A stretch of DNA of 64,000 nt from Adiantum capillus-veneris (Eukaryota > Streptophyta > Polypodiopsida > Polypodiales > Pteridaceae): contig CM043942.1 in assembly GCA_014529385.2 (NCBI GenBank), forward strand, positions 6,633,001 to 6,697,000. Direction: 5' to 3'. The position numbers and the translations under genes were made by a program. The notes beneath the pieces were generated by a model. That model did not search any database and had not been told where the DNA came from. It saw only the letters and a program-made list of their open reading frames with translations. How positions within the stretch are numbered: the stretch's first letter is position 1; every line of letters starts with the position of its first letter. This document shows, one piece after another, positions 62,229-64,000 of the stretch.

Positions 62229-62848
62229 ATGAAGATTTGCAGTCAATGGAGACAATACTAAACCGAACAAGACTGCACAGTCAATGGTTAGCTGATAAGA
62301 ACAGGTCCAACAAAACGAAGTTAGAAAAAACCCATCAAGAAGTTATGAGACTGCAGGAACAAAGAGATGACACTCTAAAATTGATCAGCATCAGAGATGC
62401 TGAGATCTTGGGGCTCAAAAGCACGGTAAATCTCCTCAAAGACAATTTACAGGAGTTTGAAGATTTCAATGCCATTTGTGAAGATACAATCAACGTATTC
62501 CTTGAAGATGTCAGTGACAAAGATGAACACATCCATAAGTTGGAAAAAGAAAAGCAAGATGCGCTGGAGACAGTCAAAAGTTTGCAAGTCGTCATCGATG
62601 ACTTACAAATTGAAGTCAAAGATTTGAGGGCAGTAACAGATATACAAGCAAGGGAAATTGAACGAGCTAAGAAACAAAAAACATCGCTACCAACAACACC
62701 GGTAGTCCCCCCAAAAGAAGAAGTGGCTGCACTAAAGAGGGAGCTGGAGTTGGAAAGAAAACAGCGCTTAATGATAGCCGAAAGTGCGCTTAGAGCAGAG
62801 GATCAACTACAAAGACAAATTTCAGACTTACCAAGAACCAACTCCTGA
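62168..62848 (+). pseudogene. ORF-X part 3: long coiled coil
   Basis: About 226 codons with strong heptad character: TKLEKTHQEVMRLQEQRDDT, LGLKSTVNLLKDNLQEFEDF, DEHIHKLEKEKQDALETVKS, and LKRELELERKQRLMIAESAL. Such a rod would mediate oligomerisation. The frame shifts again near 62800-62848 and the coiled coil goes on in the next part. No catalytic or nucleic-acid-binding motif is seen. Confidence 0.6.
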
Positions 62849-63245
62849 CAGTGAAATGGAAAGCATTGTTTCCAAATCACTCAGGGAAGAAAATGAAAAC
62901 TTGCACATCAGGGTAAAACAGTTAGAGGAGTCTGCAGCTCAAAAAGAGATGGAATTTCAAGCTCTCCAAATCAATAGTAGAACAATGGCTGCGCAAATCG
63001 CAAGTCTTCAAACTGCAAGGCAACACCAAGGACAGGTACGAGTGCACCTGGAGCAAGTAGCCACAGATTTGGCTGGACTCGTCGAAGTATATGGGGGTCA
63101 AGATGACTACGAGGGAGAATCAGATGATCAGGAAGCCCCAGATACACAGACTGATCAAACTGGCTCCAAAGACCAAGAAATAGACGAAGATTCAGTCACG
63201 AGATTGGAAGAGGAGAGGCTGGCCGAGCAAATGGAAAAACAATAA
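62784..63245 (+). pseudogene. ORF-X part 4: coiled coil and acidic region
   Basis: Continues the coiled coil (SLREENENLHIRVKQLEESA, QALQINSRTMAAQIASLQTA) and then an acidic segment (VYGGQDDYEGESDDQEAPDT). It ends at TAA 63243-63245, which follows a Gln codon. The next residues continue in the same frame after one Glu codon, so the stop is probably a C-to-T nonsense change. Confidence 0.6.
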
Positions 63246-63248
63246 GAG

Positions 63249-64000
63249 ATGATATGGTACAAGGCAATGAAACTAGAAAAGGAGATGCTACAAGGGCTCT
63301 CCGGATCAGGCAAAACAGCAGCAGAGCTACGGGAGGAATGGAATGCCCCTATGTTACCCTATGCTCTGTTGAAATACGAAACTCTAACACATCAACGGCG
63401 GCAGCTCGCAAAAGAAGAACAAGTGCCAGTGTTTGAAGGAGAATTACAGGATCGGGAACAACAAAACATAATAGTCGACAGCCAGCCAAAGTGGAGGCCT
63501 CAATGGCTCTTGGATCATCCTAATAACCTGATCCACTTAGTCAATGCACCGCCTGAGCTGAGGAATGACAGAACTTTTTGCCCAACTCCTCGAACATACA
63601 CCTACAGCCAACATAAAGCACTACAAAGCAGAAATCCAACATGGCTAAATTATCCAGTATTGCCAGGGCCTGCAGAGGGAGAGAGAATATTCGGTTCTTA
63701 CATGGTGAAAACCCTTCAGGGCGCCATTGCAAAATTCGGAGGCTCTCCCGACCTATCCTGCAAGATGCTATGTAAAATAGCTCGAACCTTTTTGGCCTGT
63801 CTCACAGTCTTCTCAGAAAGCTGGACTTCACAGTATATGAATATCGAAAGAAGCATCTCAGAGCTGTCATACGATCTAAGTGGGCCATCTACAGAGCCAG
63901 TATTGTATGCCTATTTCAGACGGCTAATGTTTCTGCCAAGCTACCATCTCAAAAACTTCGAAGAAGCATTTTACACAGGCTTCTTCATGTACAAGTCCAA
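63249..64000 (+). CDS. ORF-X part 5: unrecognised C-terminal domain, runs off the window
   Basis: Open from ATG 63249 (MIWYKAMKLEKEMLQGLSGS) to the window end, about 250 codons with no stop, in frame with part 4. Landmarks: LREEWNAPMLPYALLKYETL, PKWRPQWLLDHPNNLIHLVN, RNPTWLNYPVLPGPAEGERI, ARTFLACLTVFSESWTSQYM, and VLYAYFRRLMFLPSYHLKNF. The mix of Trp, Pro and aromatic residues suggests a folded domain, not simple repeat. I do not recognise the family. The frame is partial because the window ends. Confidence 0.6.
   Translation, partial: MIWYKAMKLEKEMLQGLSGSGKTAAELREEWNAPMLPYALLKYETLTHQRRQLAKEEQVPVFEGELQDREQQNIIVDSQPKWRPQWLLDHPNNLIHLVNAPPELRNDRTFCPTPRTYTYSQHKALQSRNPTWLNYPVLPGPAEGERIFGSYMVKTLQGAIAKFGGSPDLSCKMLCKIARTFLACLTVFSESWTSQYMNIERSISELSYDLSGPSTEPVLYAYFRRLMFLPSYHLKNFEEAFYTGFFMYKS

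Overview
The window looks like nuclear DNA of a large-genome land plant, most probably a seed plant and possibly a gymnosperm; the sequence cannot name the species. The reasons are the AT-rich non-coding DNA with many GA/TC/GT microsatellites, several nested Ty1/copia LTR retrotransposons with initiator-tRNA-type primer sites, a Ty3/gypsy element with plant features, a truncated LINE, and almost no recognisable host genes. I saw no rRNA, tRNA or CRISPR.

Layout. 1-10.7 kb: AT-rich intergenic DNA with old dispersed and tandem repeats, a foldback MITE (4732-4908), and a decayed transposon ORF (6562-8330) preceded by an array of near-palindromes spaced exactly 295 bp apart. 10.7-16.75 kb: relics of one gypsy family, as an integrase fragment joined to an LTR (10691-11629) and a second LTR joined to a gag (14540-16436). 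16.75-27.4 kb: copia A (plus strand, TSD ATAGT) sits in the gypsy gag region and was itself split by copia B (minus strand, TSD CTATT). 28-38 kb: copia D (minus strand, decayed, left end missing) was split by copia C (plus strand), which keeps an uninterrupted 1326-codon gag-pol. 38-45 kb: mostly non-coding, with a possible promoter and small secreted-peptide ORF near 40.5 kb, a minus-strand gypsy gag relic (41955-42858), tandem repeats, and a 5'-truncated LINE between two TC microsatellites (44137-45162).

45.7-64 kb: a very large Ty3/gypsy element or composite, and the most interesting part. It has a TATA box in the loop of a perfect inverted repeat, a tRNA-Asp-like primer site, and a leader with an 18-bp CGCG-centred palindrome repeated every 298 bp. 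These are followed by gag, two zinc knuckles, protease, RT, RNase H, an extra integrase-type zinc module, integrase, and then a second aspartic-protease domain after the integrase. A second TATA-like site and a second array of the same palindrome (59677-60419) precede another long broken ORF, here called ORF-X (60716 to the window end, at least about 1095 codons). ORF-X has a globular N-terminal part, an acidic linker, a long coiled coil and an unrecognised C-terminal part.

How the parts relate. Nothing except copia C looks able to make a complete polyprotein, and copia C has lost its protease catalytic aspartate. Most breaks in copia A and in the large gypsy gag are nonsense codons one transition away from a sense codon, as expected from deamination of methylated cytosines. 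The same layout of palindrome array followed by a long ORF occurs three times (5.8-8.3 kb, 47.3-50.6 kb, 59.7-64 kb), which suggests a conserved but undescribed leader structure in this element family. All family calls were made by eye from motifs; none was checked against a database.
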